Assembly: GCF_040267685.1 (NCBI RefSeq)
Contig: NZ_CP158367.1
Span: forward strand, 930,001 to 994,000
Source: Proteinivorax tanatarense
GTDB taxonomy: Bacteria; Bacillota; Proteinivoracia; Proteinivoracales; Proteinivoracaceae
DNA: 64,000 nucleotides
Direction: 5' to 3'
The notes below the pieces were generated by a model. That model made no database searches. It was not told where the DNA came from and worked only from the letters and a program-made list of their open reading frames with translations. Both the position numbers and the translations under genes were made by a program. Positions 17,475-26,221 of this stretch are shown here, one piece after another (positions within the stretch are counted from its first letter, which is position 1; every line of letters starts with the position of its first letter).

Positions 17475-18452
17475 ATGAAAGAAAAACAAACTATCCAATT
17501 TTTAGATAATCTGTTCTATCTGCTTAAGGGCAAGATTTCACTATCACAAGCTTTTGAAATGATGGAAAAAATAGGTGATGAAACGCAAAAGAAAACCGCA
17601 ATTCACATATCCTCTAACTTAAAGAAAGGGCATAATTTATATTACAGCATGGATGCCACACAAAAGTTTCCTAAATATGTACTAGAATTAATTAAGGTAG
17701 GGGAAGAAGGTGAGATGCTTGTAAAAACTCTAGAAGAAATATCTTTGTTTTTAAAGCAGAAAAAAGAACTAAAAGAAAATGTTATTACATCCTTGATTTA
17801 TCCTTGTATACTTTTGACAATAGTTTTGTTTACAATTATTCTTACATTTGTTTGGTTAATTCCATCAATGGAAGCAGTATACTTAACCCTTGGTATAAAC
17901 AAAAACATCTTATTAAAAATTATTTTAGCCCTACCTTTTCCCCAGATAATGTTAGCCACCGCCTTAGGATTAACTATAGCAGTTTTGTTAAAAACAAAAA
18001 AGAAAGGAATTCGGGGTATTCCGCTTTTGGGTAGAATTCTTTGGGATATAGAAAAAATGACATATTATGAAATTTTATATAACACTTTAAAGCAGGGAAT
18101 ATCTTTATATAAAAGCTTAGATTTAATTCAGCACTATCCATCTAAAGAAATAAAAAAAATAGCACACAAACAACAACAGGAATTACAGGAAGGGAACAGT
18201 TTCACTAATGCCTTAAAGTTGCTTGAAAAAAACATAATACCGTTAGGTTTTATTGAAGTAGGTGAAAAATCCTCTAATTTGACCGATGCTGTTAGTAGAG
18301 CGAAAGATTTTTATAAAAAAGAATTGCAAATAAAAACTGAAGGATTTGCCAAGGCATTTGAACCTTTAATAATGGTCATTGTTGCAGCAATAGTCTTTTT
18401 AATTGTTGTAGTCCTTTTATATCCTATATATAATCTTTTGCAAAATATATAG
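17475..18452 (+). CDS. comGB: ComGB-like pseudopilus platform protein
   Basis: The protein has 325 residues of the GspF/PilC family, the inner-membrane platform of pilus machines. The family repeat is visible twice (LFYLLKGKISLSQAFEMM with VGEEGEM, and LYKSLDLI with EVGEKSSNL). There are three membrane helices (about residues 112-137, 152-170 and 293-320). It begins right after the comGA stop. It is shorter than PilC at 32226, consistent with ComGB. Confidence 0.9.
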   Translation: MKEKQTIQFLDNLFYLLKGKISLSQAFEMMEKIGDETQKKTAIHISSNLKKGHNLYYSMDATQKFPKYVLELIKVGEEGEMLVKTLEEISLFLKQKKELKENVITSLIYPCILLTIVLFTIILTFVWLIPSMEAVYLTLGINKNILLKIILALPFPQIMLATALGLTIAVLLKTKKKGIRGIPLLGRILWDIEKMTYYEILYNTLKQGISLYKSLDLIQHYPSKEIKKIAHKQQQELQEGNSFTNALKLLEKNIIPLGFIEVGEKSSNLTDAVSRAKDFYKKELQIKTEGFAKAFEPLIMVIVAAIVFLIVVVLLYPIYNLLQNI

Positions 18453-18462
18453 TATAAAGGCG

Positions 18463-18927
18463 GTGGTTAAGTTTAAAAACAATAACTCTTTGGGTTTTAC
18501 TTTGTTGGAACTTTTGGTTGTAGTTTCAATTTTGGGGATGACAATGTTAATAGCGACATCCTTTGTTTTAAATGTTACTGATAACACTTCTTTAAATTTA
18601 GAAATTTACGCACAAAAAGCATTAGCGGACCTCCAATACGCTCAACAACAGGCTATGAGCTCCGGAACAGCTGTGTTTATTACTTTTCCTTCAGGATGCT
18701 CTGAAAGTTATATAATACATAAGAGGAATAATGTCATACGTACTTTTGAACTCCCCCATAACTTGAAAATGACTAATAATTTTTTTTCAACTATGGTTAT
18801 CCACAGGACAGGCCTTTCTCAGCAAGGGGGACGAATCGTTATTAGAGATGAATATAATAATCAGGCTATAATTCTTTTCGACGTAATAGGGGGTAGGTTA
18901 AGATTGGAGATGAACTATAATGATTAA
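18463..18927 (+). CDS. ComGD/GspH-like minor prepilin
   Basis: The protein has 154 residues with a class III signal, cleaved within SLG|FTLLELLVVVS (Glu at +5). The following helix and the FimT/GspH-like tail identify a minor pseudopilin. The start is a GTG after AAAGGCG. It takes the position usually held by the major pseudopilin comGC, which is not found in this operon. It overlaps the next gene by 8 nt. Confidence 0.8.
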   Translation: MVKFKNNNSLGFTLLELLVVVSILGMTMLIATSFVLNVTDNTSLNLEIYAQKALADLQYAQQQAMSSGTAVFITFPSGCSESYIIHKRNNVIRTFELPHNLKMTNNFFSTMVIHRTGLSQQGGRIVIRDEYNNQAIILFDVIGGRLRLEMNYND

Positions 18928-19270
18928 AAAAGAAGGAACTATACTTTTAAATGTTTTAGTTTCTGCTTTTCTTATAACCTTTGTTGCTACTACATTTGTA
19001 GCGGGTATAATTATTATATGGGAGTCGGAAATTTATAGTGAAAACTATGTTCATGCAACCTTGATGGCTAATAGTATATTAGAATATTATTCCAAAGAGC
19101 AAAGTAAAAAGCTACCTTATTACCTAAATTTTGCAGGAGATGATGACTTTGATGTAGAAATAGAAATTACGTCATCATCACAATTCTATGTTGTAAATGT
19201 TACGGTACTTTGGGAACAAAAACTTGGTAAGCATACTGTTGAAATGCAAGGATATTACTATGAAGAATAA
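18920..19270 (+). CDS. ComGE-like pseudopilin-like protein without Glu5
   Basis: The protein has 116 residues. The N-terminus KKEG|TILLNVLVSAFLI resembles a prepilin, but the residue after the glycine is not Phe and position +5 is Asn, not Glu. One hydrophobic helix is followed by a small, mostly beta domain. The position in the operon and size suggest ComGE. Lack of Glu5 is typical of tip-like minor pseudopilins. Confidence 0.65.
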   Translation: MIKKEGTILLNVLVSAFLITFVATTFVAGIIIIWESEIYSENYVHATLMANSILEYYSKEQSKKLPYYLNFAGDDDFDVEIEITSSSQFYVVNVTVLWEQKLGKHTVEMQGYYYEE

Positions 19271-19712
19271 AGGATTTACTCTACTGGAGCTCTTAGTGGC
19301 TATTCCTATGCTAGTTTTTATAATGATAATTTTGACACAATTAATTTTTTTTGCAGTAAACCTATCATACAATACCAAAGAATTAACAGAATATCAGTAC
19401 AACATCAGGACGATACATCAAAGGTTAACACGAGATCTCAACAGAGCCATTCACAAAGATGATGTATTTATAAATAGATTAGGACAGCTAGAAATTCAGT
19501 ATCAAGACGGAGATAGTATAAAATACTATCATAATGTAAATACCCGAAGTATTATAAGAAATTCTTCTCATGGAATATATCCAATAAGTGAAAATATCAC
19601 AAATTTTAACTATACAATAACTCCCTGTAAATCTTACCTGGAGGTAGAGGTTGTATGGAACAGAAAGAAGGAGTTTGCATTTATTTTAAAAATTCCTCAA
19701 AGGGAAATATAA
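19260..19712 (+). CDS. ComGF/PilW-like minor prepilin
   Basis: The protein has 150 residues with signal NKG|FTLLELLVAIPML (Glu at +5). The C-terminal domain holds IRTIHQRLTRDLNRAI, as in ComGF/PilW minor pilins. The ATG at 19260 overlaps the end of the preceding gene by 11 nt; an in-frame TTG at 19197 has no prepilin sense. It overlaps the next gene by 58 nt. Confidence 0.8.
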   Translation: MKNKGFTLLELLVAIPMLVFIMIILTQLIFFAVNLSYNTKELTEYQYNIRTIHQRLTRDLNRAIHKDDVFINRLGQLEIQYQDGDSIKYYHNVNTRSIIRNSSHGIYPISENITNFNYTITPCKSYLEVEVVWNRKKEFAFILKIPQREI

Positions 19713-20041
19713 CGCTGTTAGCATTAGTTGTAATATTTAGTTGTTTAACTGTTTTAACTATCCTATTTTCAACTACAGAAAAAATCATGGATAGTAATAA
19801 GCTTTATAAAGAAAAAATGCAAGCACGATATATAGCTGTTGGAGTAGCTGATAAAGTTTTAGCAGACGTTGAAAATTTATCAAAAGAAAGTTCTTCAGAA
19901 GGAACTTTGGGTTTGGGAACTTATAATTGGAGTTATGTTAATAATCAACTTAAAATAACTGCCCAGTACAAAAATTCTATATATAATTTACAAATTGAAG
20001 TGGACAGCTCTGGAACAATATTTAGATGGATTGAATACTAG
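19655..20041 (+). CDS. ComGG/PilX-like pseudopilin-like protein
   Basis: The protein has 128 residues. The N-terminus SSKG|NITLLALVVIF is a prepilin-like segment without Glu5, followed by a helical region (KEKMQARYIAVGVADKVL) and a small beta domain. This matches ComGG/PilX/GspK-like subunits that sit at pilus tips. The ATG follows GAGGTAGAGG inside the previous gene. Last pilin of the operon. Confidence 0.7.
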   Translation: MEQKEGVCIYFKNSSKGNITLLALVVIFSCLTVLTILFSTTEKIMDSNKLYKEKMQARYIAVGVADKVLADVENLSKESSSEGTLGLGTYNWSYVNNQLKITAQYKNSIYNLQIEVDSSGTIFRWIEY

Positions 20042-20053
20042 GGGGGATAACCG

Positions 20054-21466
20054 ATGTCAGTAGCAAACATTATGAGCAAAGAGTTTTCGACTGCTTACAA
20101 AGATGAATCAATAAGAAGTGTAGTTAGAAAAATGAAAAAAAACGGACATTCAATTGCTTTTGTTTTAAAGAAAGATCATAAGCTGTATGGAATGGTAACA
20201 AACAGTACAATAAAAGAAGTAATAGAGAAGAACATATCTCATGAAGAGCCAATCAGTAAAATAACAATTGATAAAGATAATATAGATGCTTTAGGCACTA
20301 ACAACACTATAAAAGAAGCAATAAGAACTTTTAAGGAAAAAGATATTCGCTTTATCCCCGTTTTGGACAGAGAAAAGATCATAGGTGTTATAAGCCAGAG
20401 AAAAGCTATGAGGCATTTAATCAAAGAACAACTTCAGGTGGAACTTGAAACTAAAAAAGAAGAGAAAGCCCGTTTGATTGTAGAATCTCTTAACGAAGGT
20501 TTAATAGTAGTTGATAAAAATCTTATTGTTATTGAGTTTAACCCTGCAGCAGAAAAAATGTTAGGTTTTAAAGCCGAAGATAGGATTGGCAAGAAGTCGG
20601 AAAATAGGTCTCAGGAACCTTCGATTGTTGACATGGTATTAAAAGATGGGCGCCCACGTTATAACCAAGAAGTTAAGATGAAAGATGGTAAAACTCTTTT
20701 GGTTAACTATGTTCCGCTGAAGCAGAATGGGCATATTGAAGGAGTTGTGCAAAGCTTTAGCGATATCACTGAATATAAAAAACTTCAAGATCAGGTCTCT
20801 AAAACCAAAGAGGAGCTAGACAAAGCCTTTGCCCTTACACTCCCCAACTCAAAAGTTGAATATAAGTTAAAGTCGACACCAGAATATATAGATGTTTACG
20901 ATTCCAGCTCAAATACTATAAGAATAACTGATGTTATCAAATCCGGTGGTTATGTTCATGTGGTAAACTCTCTAAAGGTTGCAGCTGATTTTAATGAAAT
21001 GGGGTTGATGAAGTTAATTGGCATAGACAAGGATACTTTAGTAGAGTCAATAATTTTTCATGATTTAGGTAAATCTCAGCCTGATTTACAAATTGGAGAT
21101 GTGGTAACCCCCAGCGAAGCTTTTGAATTCGGTATGATGCACGCAGCACGAAGCGCTGATATGGCGGAAAAATATTATAATAAAAGCAAAGATGTTGTAA
21201 CTATAATAAGATATCACCATCATCCAGAAGAGAAATTGCCCAATGATTTTCCCACTCACTTGCTGCCGTTACTTAGGCTTTTTAAAATCATCGATGGATT
21301 GTCAGCTGCTATAACAAGGCGCAATGCCAAAGTAATATATGAAGTGGACGGATCTAAATTGAGAGTTGTAGAAAAGAATGAACATCCTAAGTATAATAGA
21401 GAGCTGTCTATTGACCTTTATACTGGCAATGCAGTTGAAACTCCATTAAATCGAGGAGATGAATAA
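20054..21466 (+). CDS. Signalling protein with two CBS domains, a PAS domain and an HD phosphohydrolase-type domain
   Basis: The protein has 470 residues. Residues 1-130 hold two CBS motifs (VANIMSKEFSTAYKDESI and EPISKITIDKDN), which bind adenosyl nucleotides. Residues 135-245 are a PAS domain (LIVESLNEGLIVVDKNLIV, FNPAAEKMLGF). The C-terminal part is an HD domain with FHDLGKSQPDL and later HAARSAD and YHHHPEE histidines as likely metal ligands. Cleavage of a nucleotide second messenger is possible but not shown. The gene lies 12 nt after the pilins and 5 nt before comFB, so it probably controls this machine. Confidence 0.82.
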   Translation: MSVANIMSKEFSTAYKDESIRSVVRKMKKNGHSIAFVLKKDHKLYGMVTNSTIKEVIEKNISHEEPISKITIDKDNIDALGTNNTIKEAIRTFKEKDIRFIPVLDREKIIGVISQRKAMRHLIKEQLQVELETKKEEKARLIVESLNEGLIVVDKNLIVIEFNPAAEKMLGFKAEDRIGKKSENRSQEPSIVDMVLKDGRPRYNQEVKMKDGKTLLVNYVPLKQNGHIEGVVQSFSDITEYKKLQDQVSKTKEELDKAFALTLPNSKVEYKLKSTPEYIDVYDSSSNTIRITDVIKSGGYVHVVNSLKVAADFNEMGLMKLIGIDKDTLVESIIFHDLGKSQPDLQIGDVVTPSEAFEFGMMHAARSADMAEKYYNKSKDVVTIIRYHHHPEEKLPNDFPTHLLPLLRLFKIIDGLSAAITRRNAKVIYEVDGSKLRVVEKNEHPKYNRELSIDLYTGNAVETPLNRGDE

Positions 21467-21471
21467 CTAGC

Positions 21472-21735
21472 ATGGAAATATTAAATTATAACGAGATTTT
21501 AGTTAAAGAAAAACTAAATGAAATGTGGAAAGAGCAAAAATTACTATGTAAATGTAAAAAGTGTAGGCTGGACGTTATGGCTTTGGCACTAAATCAACTT
21601 CCCCCCAAATATGTTGTTTCAGAAAAAGGAGAACTTTACCTAAAAGCTAATAGTTTCAACTTACAGGCCAGTACTGATGTAACAAAAGCTATAGTAGACG
21701 CTATGGGAAAAGTAGAAAGGAAACCTAATCATTAA
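21472..21735 (+). CDS. comFB: Late competence development protein ComFB
   Basis: The protein has 87 residues. The family core is VKEKLNEMWKEQKLLCKCKK followed by LDVMALALNQLPPKYV and VTKAIVDAM, with CKCKKC as a likely zinc site. In Bacillus comFB lies in the comF operon; in cyanobacteria ComFB proteins bind cyclic di-GMP. Here it closes a comG-like operon, with the HD/PAS protein upstream, suggesting nucleotide-signal input. The ribosome site is weak and translation may be coupled (5-nt gap). Confidence 0.92.
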   Translation: MEILNYNEILVKEKLNEMWKEQKLLCKCKKCRLDVMALALNQLPPKYVVSEKGELYLKANSFNLQASTDVTKAIVDAMGKVERKPNH

Positions 21736-22228
21736 CAGCATAGCGTTGATAGGCTTTATGGGTGCTGGCAAAACCACTGTAGGAAAGGTTCTATCAAAAA
21801 GGACTTCATATGACATTTATTCACTAGATGAAATGATAACTATAAGAGAAAATGCAACTATACCTAGTATATTTAAGCATAAAGGGGAGGCATATTTTCG
21901 GCATAAAGAATATGAGGTTGTTAAGGAAGTTGTTTTCAAGCAAAACAAAAAAATTTTAGATTGTGGTGGAGGTATAGTTGAAAAAGAAGATAGTATGAAA
22001 CTTCTCAAAAAGAGCAGTACGATAATTTGGTTAAATTGTTCGTTGGAAAACATTACAAGCAGGATTAATGGTGACAATAGGCCGTTATTTACACCAAATA
22101 AAAACGTGATAACCAATCTTTATAAAAGAAGGTGTACTCTTTACGAAAAATGGGCTGACATTCGGGTAAATGCAGATCAGGACCCACTAAAAGTAGCTTC
22201 AGAAATCCTGTTTCAACTACAAATATAG
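21731..22228 (+). CDS. aroK: Shikimate kinase, probable ATT (or ATC) start
   Basis: The protein has 165 residues from ATT 21731. It phosphorylates shikimate. Seen: P-loop GFMGAGKTTVG, the DEMI motif for shikimate binding, CGGGIV, and NGDNRPLF in the lid. A TTG at 21746 would begin only one residue before the P-loop strand and has no ribosome site, whereas AAAGGA (21716-21721) is well placed for ATT 21731 or ATC 21728, restoring the usual strand (NSIALIGFMG). It would overlap the comFB stop by 5 nt. Confidence 0.88.
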   Translation: MNSIALIGFMGAGKTTVGKVLSKRTSYDIYSLDEMITIRENATIPSIFKHKGEAYFRHKEYEVVKEVVFKQNKKILDCGGGIVEKEDSMKLLKKSSTIIWLNCSLENITSRINGDNRPLFTPNKNVITNLYKRRCTLYEKWADIRVNADQDPLKVASEILFQLQI

Positions 22229-22233
22229 TAATA

Positions 22234-22262
22234 AAAACATCCAAAAATGGGTGTTTTTTTTG
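22234..22262 (+). terminator. Terminator of the comG-like/aroK operon
   Basis: AAAACATCC (22234-22242) pairs with GGGTGTTTT (22249-22257, one G-T pair) and is followed by T residues. Confidence 0.85.
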
Positions 22263-22363
22263 TGTGCTCAAAGTATGTGTTGGCTTAAAGATACAAGGAT
22301 TAATTTATGGACAGTTTGGATTCGTAGGTGGGTATGCCTTGGGGAGAAAAGTTAAAATCTTAA

Positions 22364-22547
22364 TTGATCGCAAAAATGTCGATACTTGCTTATTCTGCTG
22401 GGCCTAAAAACTAGATTGCTGTTGTGTCTAAAAGATCTTCACGACCTTGAAGGTGAAAAGACTAATTTGTAGATGCCAAATAAATAGTAGGGGACAAAAT
22501 TAGTTAGTTATCGACCAAGCATGTAGCTAACTTATAGGTTTTCGCCG
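22364..22547 (+). repeat. Repeat family A, decayed copy
   Basis: It shares ATGTCGATACTTGCTTATTC and CTGCTGGG on the left, CACGACCTTGAAGGT in the middle, and GACCAAGCATGTAGCTAA plus TTTTCGCCG on the right with the 15-16 kb copies. The ends have lost the exact inverted repeat. The remaining gap 22263-22697 shows nothing else besides the ribosome site of the next gene. Confidence 0.8.
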
Positions 22548-22697
22548 TAAAACGAAAAATTATAAATGAATTTATTCTGTATCATTAACAGAGCTATAAC
22601 ACAAACTAATGGAAGATTTTATCGCAGAATAACAGATAGTAAAAAAACTAACAAGCATACACTGCTGAAAGGGTTTTACTTTACTGGAGGGAAAAAA

Positions 22698-25600
22698 ATG
22701 ACCATTGGTGATATAGCTGTTAAAAGGCCTATTGCAATGTTTATGCTTATGGCTTTTGTTTTACTATTAGGTTTTGTAGCCTATACAAATTTACAAATGG
22801 ATTTATTACCTAATTTTTCGCCTCCTGTTTTGGCAGTAATAACAACTATGCCTGATACAGCACCTAAAGAAATGGCTACATTAGTTACTGAATCGTTGGA
22901 AAGTGTTATAGGAACAACAGCGGGGTTAAAAAAGATGACTTCTTACTCCTCTCAACAAAACTCTCTTATAATTTTAGAGTTTGACTGGAAAACAAACCTA
23001 GACACTGTCAGAGATGAGATTAAAGAAAAGACAGAATTAGCTCCAATTCACCCAGATGCAAGTTCCCCGATAATATTAAAGTTTGATCCCACTAGCATGC
23101 CAATAATGGATGTTTCAATAATCGGTGATGATGATATTAATAAAACCCATAAATTTGTACAAAATGAAGTGATACCAAAATTAGAAACCATTGATGGAGT
23201 GGCATCTGTTGACGTGACAGGTTTGCCTGATTCACAGGTCCACATTTATCCTAAATTAGAAAAACTTGAAGAACATAATATTTCTTTAAAACAGTTAGGC
23301 ATAGTAGTAGGGGGCAGTAATGTTAATTTGCCGGCCCATACTGTAGTTAAAGATGATAAACGTCTTCCAGTTAGGGTCTTAAGTGAGGTAAATAGCATAA
23401 ATCAGCTGGAAGAGTTTGTTGTAGGTATGGACCCAAATGAAGTATTGCATCCCATTTTATTAAAAGATGTTGCTGATATAACTTTATATGCAGATAGATC
23501 CCAAGGGATTAGTAGAACTAATTTAAAACCAAGTGTAAACCTTTCCATTCAACAGGAAGGAGACGCTAACATAATATCAGTAAGAAATGGTATCTTAGAG
23601 CAGTTAGATGAAATCGATTTTGATTTCTTCGACTATATTATTACTCAAGATCAAGGGGAACTGGTAAAACTTTCGATTAACACTGTAGCTCAAAGTCTGT
23701 TAATAGGGGCGGTATTAGCACTTATTGTACTGTATATTTTTTTGCGCAGCCCAATAAGCACTCTAATAATAGCCATATCCATCCCTTTTTCCATAGTCGC
23801 TACTTTTGTGTTAATGCACTTTGGTGGGCTTTCTCTTAATTTAATGACATTTGGAGGACTAGCTTTAGGTGTTGGGATGCTAGTAGATAACTCGATAGTA
23901 GTAATTGAAAATATATTTCGCCATAGACAACAGGGAGAAAACCCTAAAGAAAGCGCAAAAAAAGGTGTAAATGAAGTGGCTAGCCCAATTGCTTCATCTA
24001 CCTTTACAACAATGGCAGTTTTTTTACCTGTGGTTTTTGTAGGTGGGTTTACCGGTGAATTATTTAAAGAGTTGGCATGGACTGTAGCTTTTGCATTATT
24101 GGCTTCGCTTTTAGTCGCTTTAACTGTTATACCAATGCTGGCATCTAAACTATTATTGGTGCAAAAAAATAATAGCTCCTTTGGTGCCCCTAAGATTTAT
24201 TCTAAAATCTTAAATAAAGTAATAAACAGACCTATCGTTTTAATTTTAATTACTTTATTTATATTTGTAATATCTGTGCTCCAGTTCAACAGTATAGGTA
24301 AAGAGTTTATGCCACCGATAGATGATGGGATGTTATCTGTAGCTATTACAACCCCTGTTGGGACAACTTTAGAAGCAACTGATGAGGTGGTAAAGCAAGG
24401 AGAAGAAATAGTTGGGCAAATGGAGAATATAGATGCATTTTCCACAAATGTTGGACAGTCAAGTGGGATGTTTTCAACTGGTGATAAGAACAATAGAGGT
24501 AGATTAAACATTAAGTTGGTTCAACGCAATGAAAGGACTCAACCCACAACTGAGATTATCGAAGAGATAGAGCAAAAATTAGCACACCTTGATGCTAATG
24601 TTAATGTAAGCAAACAAAATCAGATACAATCTATGACAGGTGGAGATAGCATAGCCTTATCCCTAAAAGGGGCTACCTTTGAAGAAGTAAAGAAATATCA
24701 ACAAAAAATCATAGGGGCTTTGGAACAACAAGCATTTATTGGGGAAGTGAGATCCAATTTAGATGAAACTAAACCTGAGTTACAGATAGCTATAAAGCAA
24801 CATGAAAGCACAATGATGGGATTGACGGCATTGAACATAGCTGAGCAAATCAACAATAAGTTACGTGGACAGCAGGTCAGCTTTTTAAGGCAGGATGGAA
24901 TGCGTATCCCAATTATGCTGACTTTGCCCTCAGAACAAAAAAACTATTCTAGTCTTATAAAAGGTAATGTAACATCTTTTTCTGGAATGGAAATTCCGCT
25001 TACATCAGTTGCTGATGTTAATGAGGAAAAAGGCCCTAGACAAATTTACCGAGAGGATCAGAGGCTTACGGCAAGCATAGAAGGGCAAATAATTGATAAA
25101 GACTTGGGAACAGTACAAGATCATGTTGTACAAATTATTGAGGACTTGGATTTGCCTTCCACGCTAACTGTAGAGTTTGATAGGGCTGCCCAGCTTATGG
25201 AAGAAGGTTTTAGCGAATTAAAGATGGCTCTACTATTGGCTATAGCTTTAGTTTATATAATAATGGCAGCACAACTAGAATCAATTATAAACCCTTTTAT
25301 TATAATTTTGACGTTACCGTTAGGGTTTATCGGTGTAGTGTGGAGTTTGAAATTAACTTCAACCAACTTTGGAATCACGGCATTTATTGGGATGATAGTT
25401 TTAGCAGGCATAGTTGTAAATAACGCTATAGTTTTAGTTGATTATATTAGCTTGTTAAAAAATAAAGGTTTAGATAAAGAAAAAGCAATTTTAGAAGGAG
25501 CCCAAACAAGATTTAGACCAATTATAATGACTGCATTAACTACAATGTTAGCGATGGTTCCTTTGGCATTAAAATTAGGAGAAGGGTCGGAACTACAAGC

Positions 25601-25700
25601 ACCAATGGCCATAGCGGTAATGGGGGGATTGGTGACTTCCACAACTTTAACCTTGTTTTTAATACCAGCTCTGTATAAGTTAATTTCAAAATCACTATAA
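22698..25700 (+). CDS. RND family efflux transporter (AcrB/SwrC-like)
   Basis: The protein has 1000 residues and the two-fold RND layout: a first helix (MFMLMAFVLLLGFVAY), a large outer loop, a helix bundle (about residues 330-500, with GGLALGVGMLVDNSIVVIE holding the proton-relay Asp), a second loop, and a C-terminal bundle. In Gram-positives the nearest known type is SwrC/YerP, exporting surfactin-like or lipid compounds. The ATG at 22698 follows CTGGAGGG; an in-frame ATG at 22566 would add a non-conserved tail. No membrane-fusion protein gene is adjacent. Confidence 0.93.
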   Translation: MTIGDIAVKRPIAMFMLMAFVLLLGFVAYTNLQMDLLPNFSPPVLAVITTMPDTAPKEMATLVTESLESVIGTTAGLKKMTSYSSQQNSLIILEFDWKTNLDTVRDEIKEKTELAPIHPDASSPIILKFDPTSMPIMDVSIIGDDDINKTHKFVQNEVIPKLETIDGVASVDVTGLPDSQVHIYPKLEKLEEHNISLKQLGIVVGGSNVNLPAHTVVKDDKRLPVRVLSEVNSINQLEEFVVGMDPNEVLHPILLKDVADITLYADRSQGISRTNLKPSVNLSIQQEGDANIISVRNGILEQLDEIDFDFFDYIITQDQGELVKLSINTVAQSLLIGAVLALIVLYIFLRSPISTLIIAISIPFSIVATFVLMHFGGLSLNLMTFGGLALGVGMLVDNSIVVIENIFRHRQQGENPKESAKKGVNEVASPIASSTFTTMAVFLPVVFVGGFTGELFKELAWTVAFALLASLLVALTVIPMLASKLLLVQKNNSSFGAPKIYSKILNKVINRPIVLILITLFIFVISVLQFNSIGKEFMPPIDDGMLSVAITTPVGTTLEATDEVVKQGEEIVGQMENIDAFSTNVGQSSGMFSTGDKNNRGRLNIKLVQRNERTQPTTEIIEEIEQKLAHLDANVNVSKQNQIQSMTGGDSIALSLKGATFEEVKKYQQKIIGALEQQAFIGEVRSNLDETKPELQIAIKQHESTMMGLTALNIAEQINNKLRGQQVSFLRQDGMRIPIMLTLPSEQKNYSSLIKGNVTSFSGMEIPLTSVADVNEEKGPRQIYREDQRLTASIEGQIIDKDLGTVQDHVVQIIEDLDLPSTLTVEFDRAAQLMEEGFSELKMALLLAIALVYIIMAAQLESIINPFIIILTLPLGFIGVVWSLKLTSTNFGITAFIGMIVLAGIVVNNAIVLVDYISLLKNKGLDKEKAILEGAQTRFRPIIMTALTTMLAMVPLALKLGEGSELQAPMAIAVMGGLVTSTTLTLFLIPALYKLISKSL

Positions 25701-25766
25701 ATTTTTAACAATTATATATTGTATAACTTTAACATTTGGAGTATTGATAAAAATCTAAACAATCTA

Positions 25767-25784
25767 TTGGCATGATATTTGCAA
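25767..25784 (+). promoter_or_regulatory. Sigma-54 (RpoN) promoter
   Basis: TTGGCATGATATTTGCAA matches the -24/-12 consensus TTGGCACGNNNNTTGCW: the GG (25769-25770) and GC (25781-25782) are separated by exactly 10 nt. Transcription should start near 25794. A short dyad ACAAT-N5-ATTGT (25708-25722) about 45-60 bp upstream of the -24 box could be an activator site. The activator gene of this class is in the same gene cluster (27942). Confidence 0.85.
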
Positions 25785-25820
25785 GTAATATAGCTAATAA
25801 ATAGGAAAGGAGTGTTTAGC

Positions 25821-25940
25821 ATTTTTGCTTGGCTAAAAAAACTATTAAATTTTATTGCTAAAGAGAATGAAAAAGAGATGGGCAATAAAGGTTTAGACTG
25901 TTGTGAGTTAAATCAAGATAAGAAAAAAAGGAGGAAATAA
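25821..25940 (+). CDS. LDCC-motif putative metal-binding protein, probable ATT start
   Basis: The protein has 39 residues. It begins FAWLKKLLNFIAKENEKE, contains GLDCCELN, and ends in a basic tail. This is the pattern of the small LDCC-motif putative metal-binding proteins of Firmicutes; their function is not known. AAAGGAG (25805-25811) is 9 nt before ATT 25821. The only in-frame standard start is the GTG at 25812, which overlaps that site and is badly placed. First gene behind the sigma-54 promoter; the next gene starts 1 nt after its stop. Confidence 0.7.
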   Translation: MFAWLKKLLNFIAKENEKEMGNKGLDCCELNQDKKKRRK

Positions 25941-25941
25941 C

Positions 25942-26154
25942 ATGTTTAAAAGCAAAAAATCTATGATATGCTGCTTAATTCCAATCCTACTATTAGTATT
26001 ATTTTTAGCTCGGGGTGGAACTGAATCCAATGCTAGTTTTATGCCATACCTATTTCTTATAATTTGCCCTTTGATGCATATAGGAATGTTTTTCTTTATG
26101 TTTAAAGGAGATAATGGACAAAACAAAACACCGGACACAACTATTGATAAATAA
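25942..26154 (+). CDS. DUF2933-like small membrane protein
   Basis: The protein has 70 residues and two membrane helices (about 8-24 and 34-55). The CC before the first helix (MICCLIPILLL) and the CPLMHIGMFFFM in the second are signs of the DUF2933 family, which is often found near heavy-metal genes. The cysteines, Met and His in the membrane could bind a soft metal such as copper; this is inference. The ribosome site AAGGAGG lies in the end of the LDCC gene. Confidence 0.75.
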   Translation: MFKSKKSMICCLIPILLLVLFLARGGTESNASFMPYLFLIICPLMHIGMFFFMFKGDNGQNKTPDTTIDK

Positions 26155-26161
26155 TAATAAA

Positions 26162-26204
26162 AGGTGTATGATATTCCACAGAAACTGTGGGATATCATAC
26201 ACCT
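26162..26204 (+). promoter_or_regulatory. Long intercistronic hairpin
   Basis: A 20-bp stem (26162-26181 with 26185-26204, one G-T pair) and an AAA loop. No T run follows; instead AAAGGAG for the next small gene is 2 nt away. It may be an mRNA processing or stability element that separates the small genes from the kinase genes. Confidence 0.8.
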
Positions 26205-26221
26205 ACAAAGGAGAATTCTAA

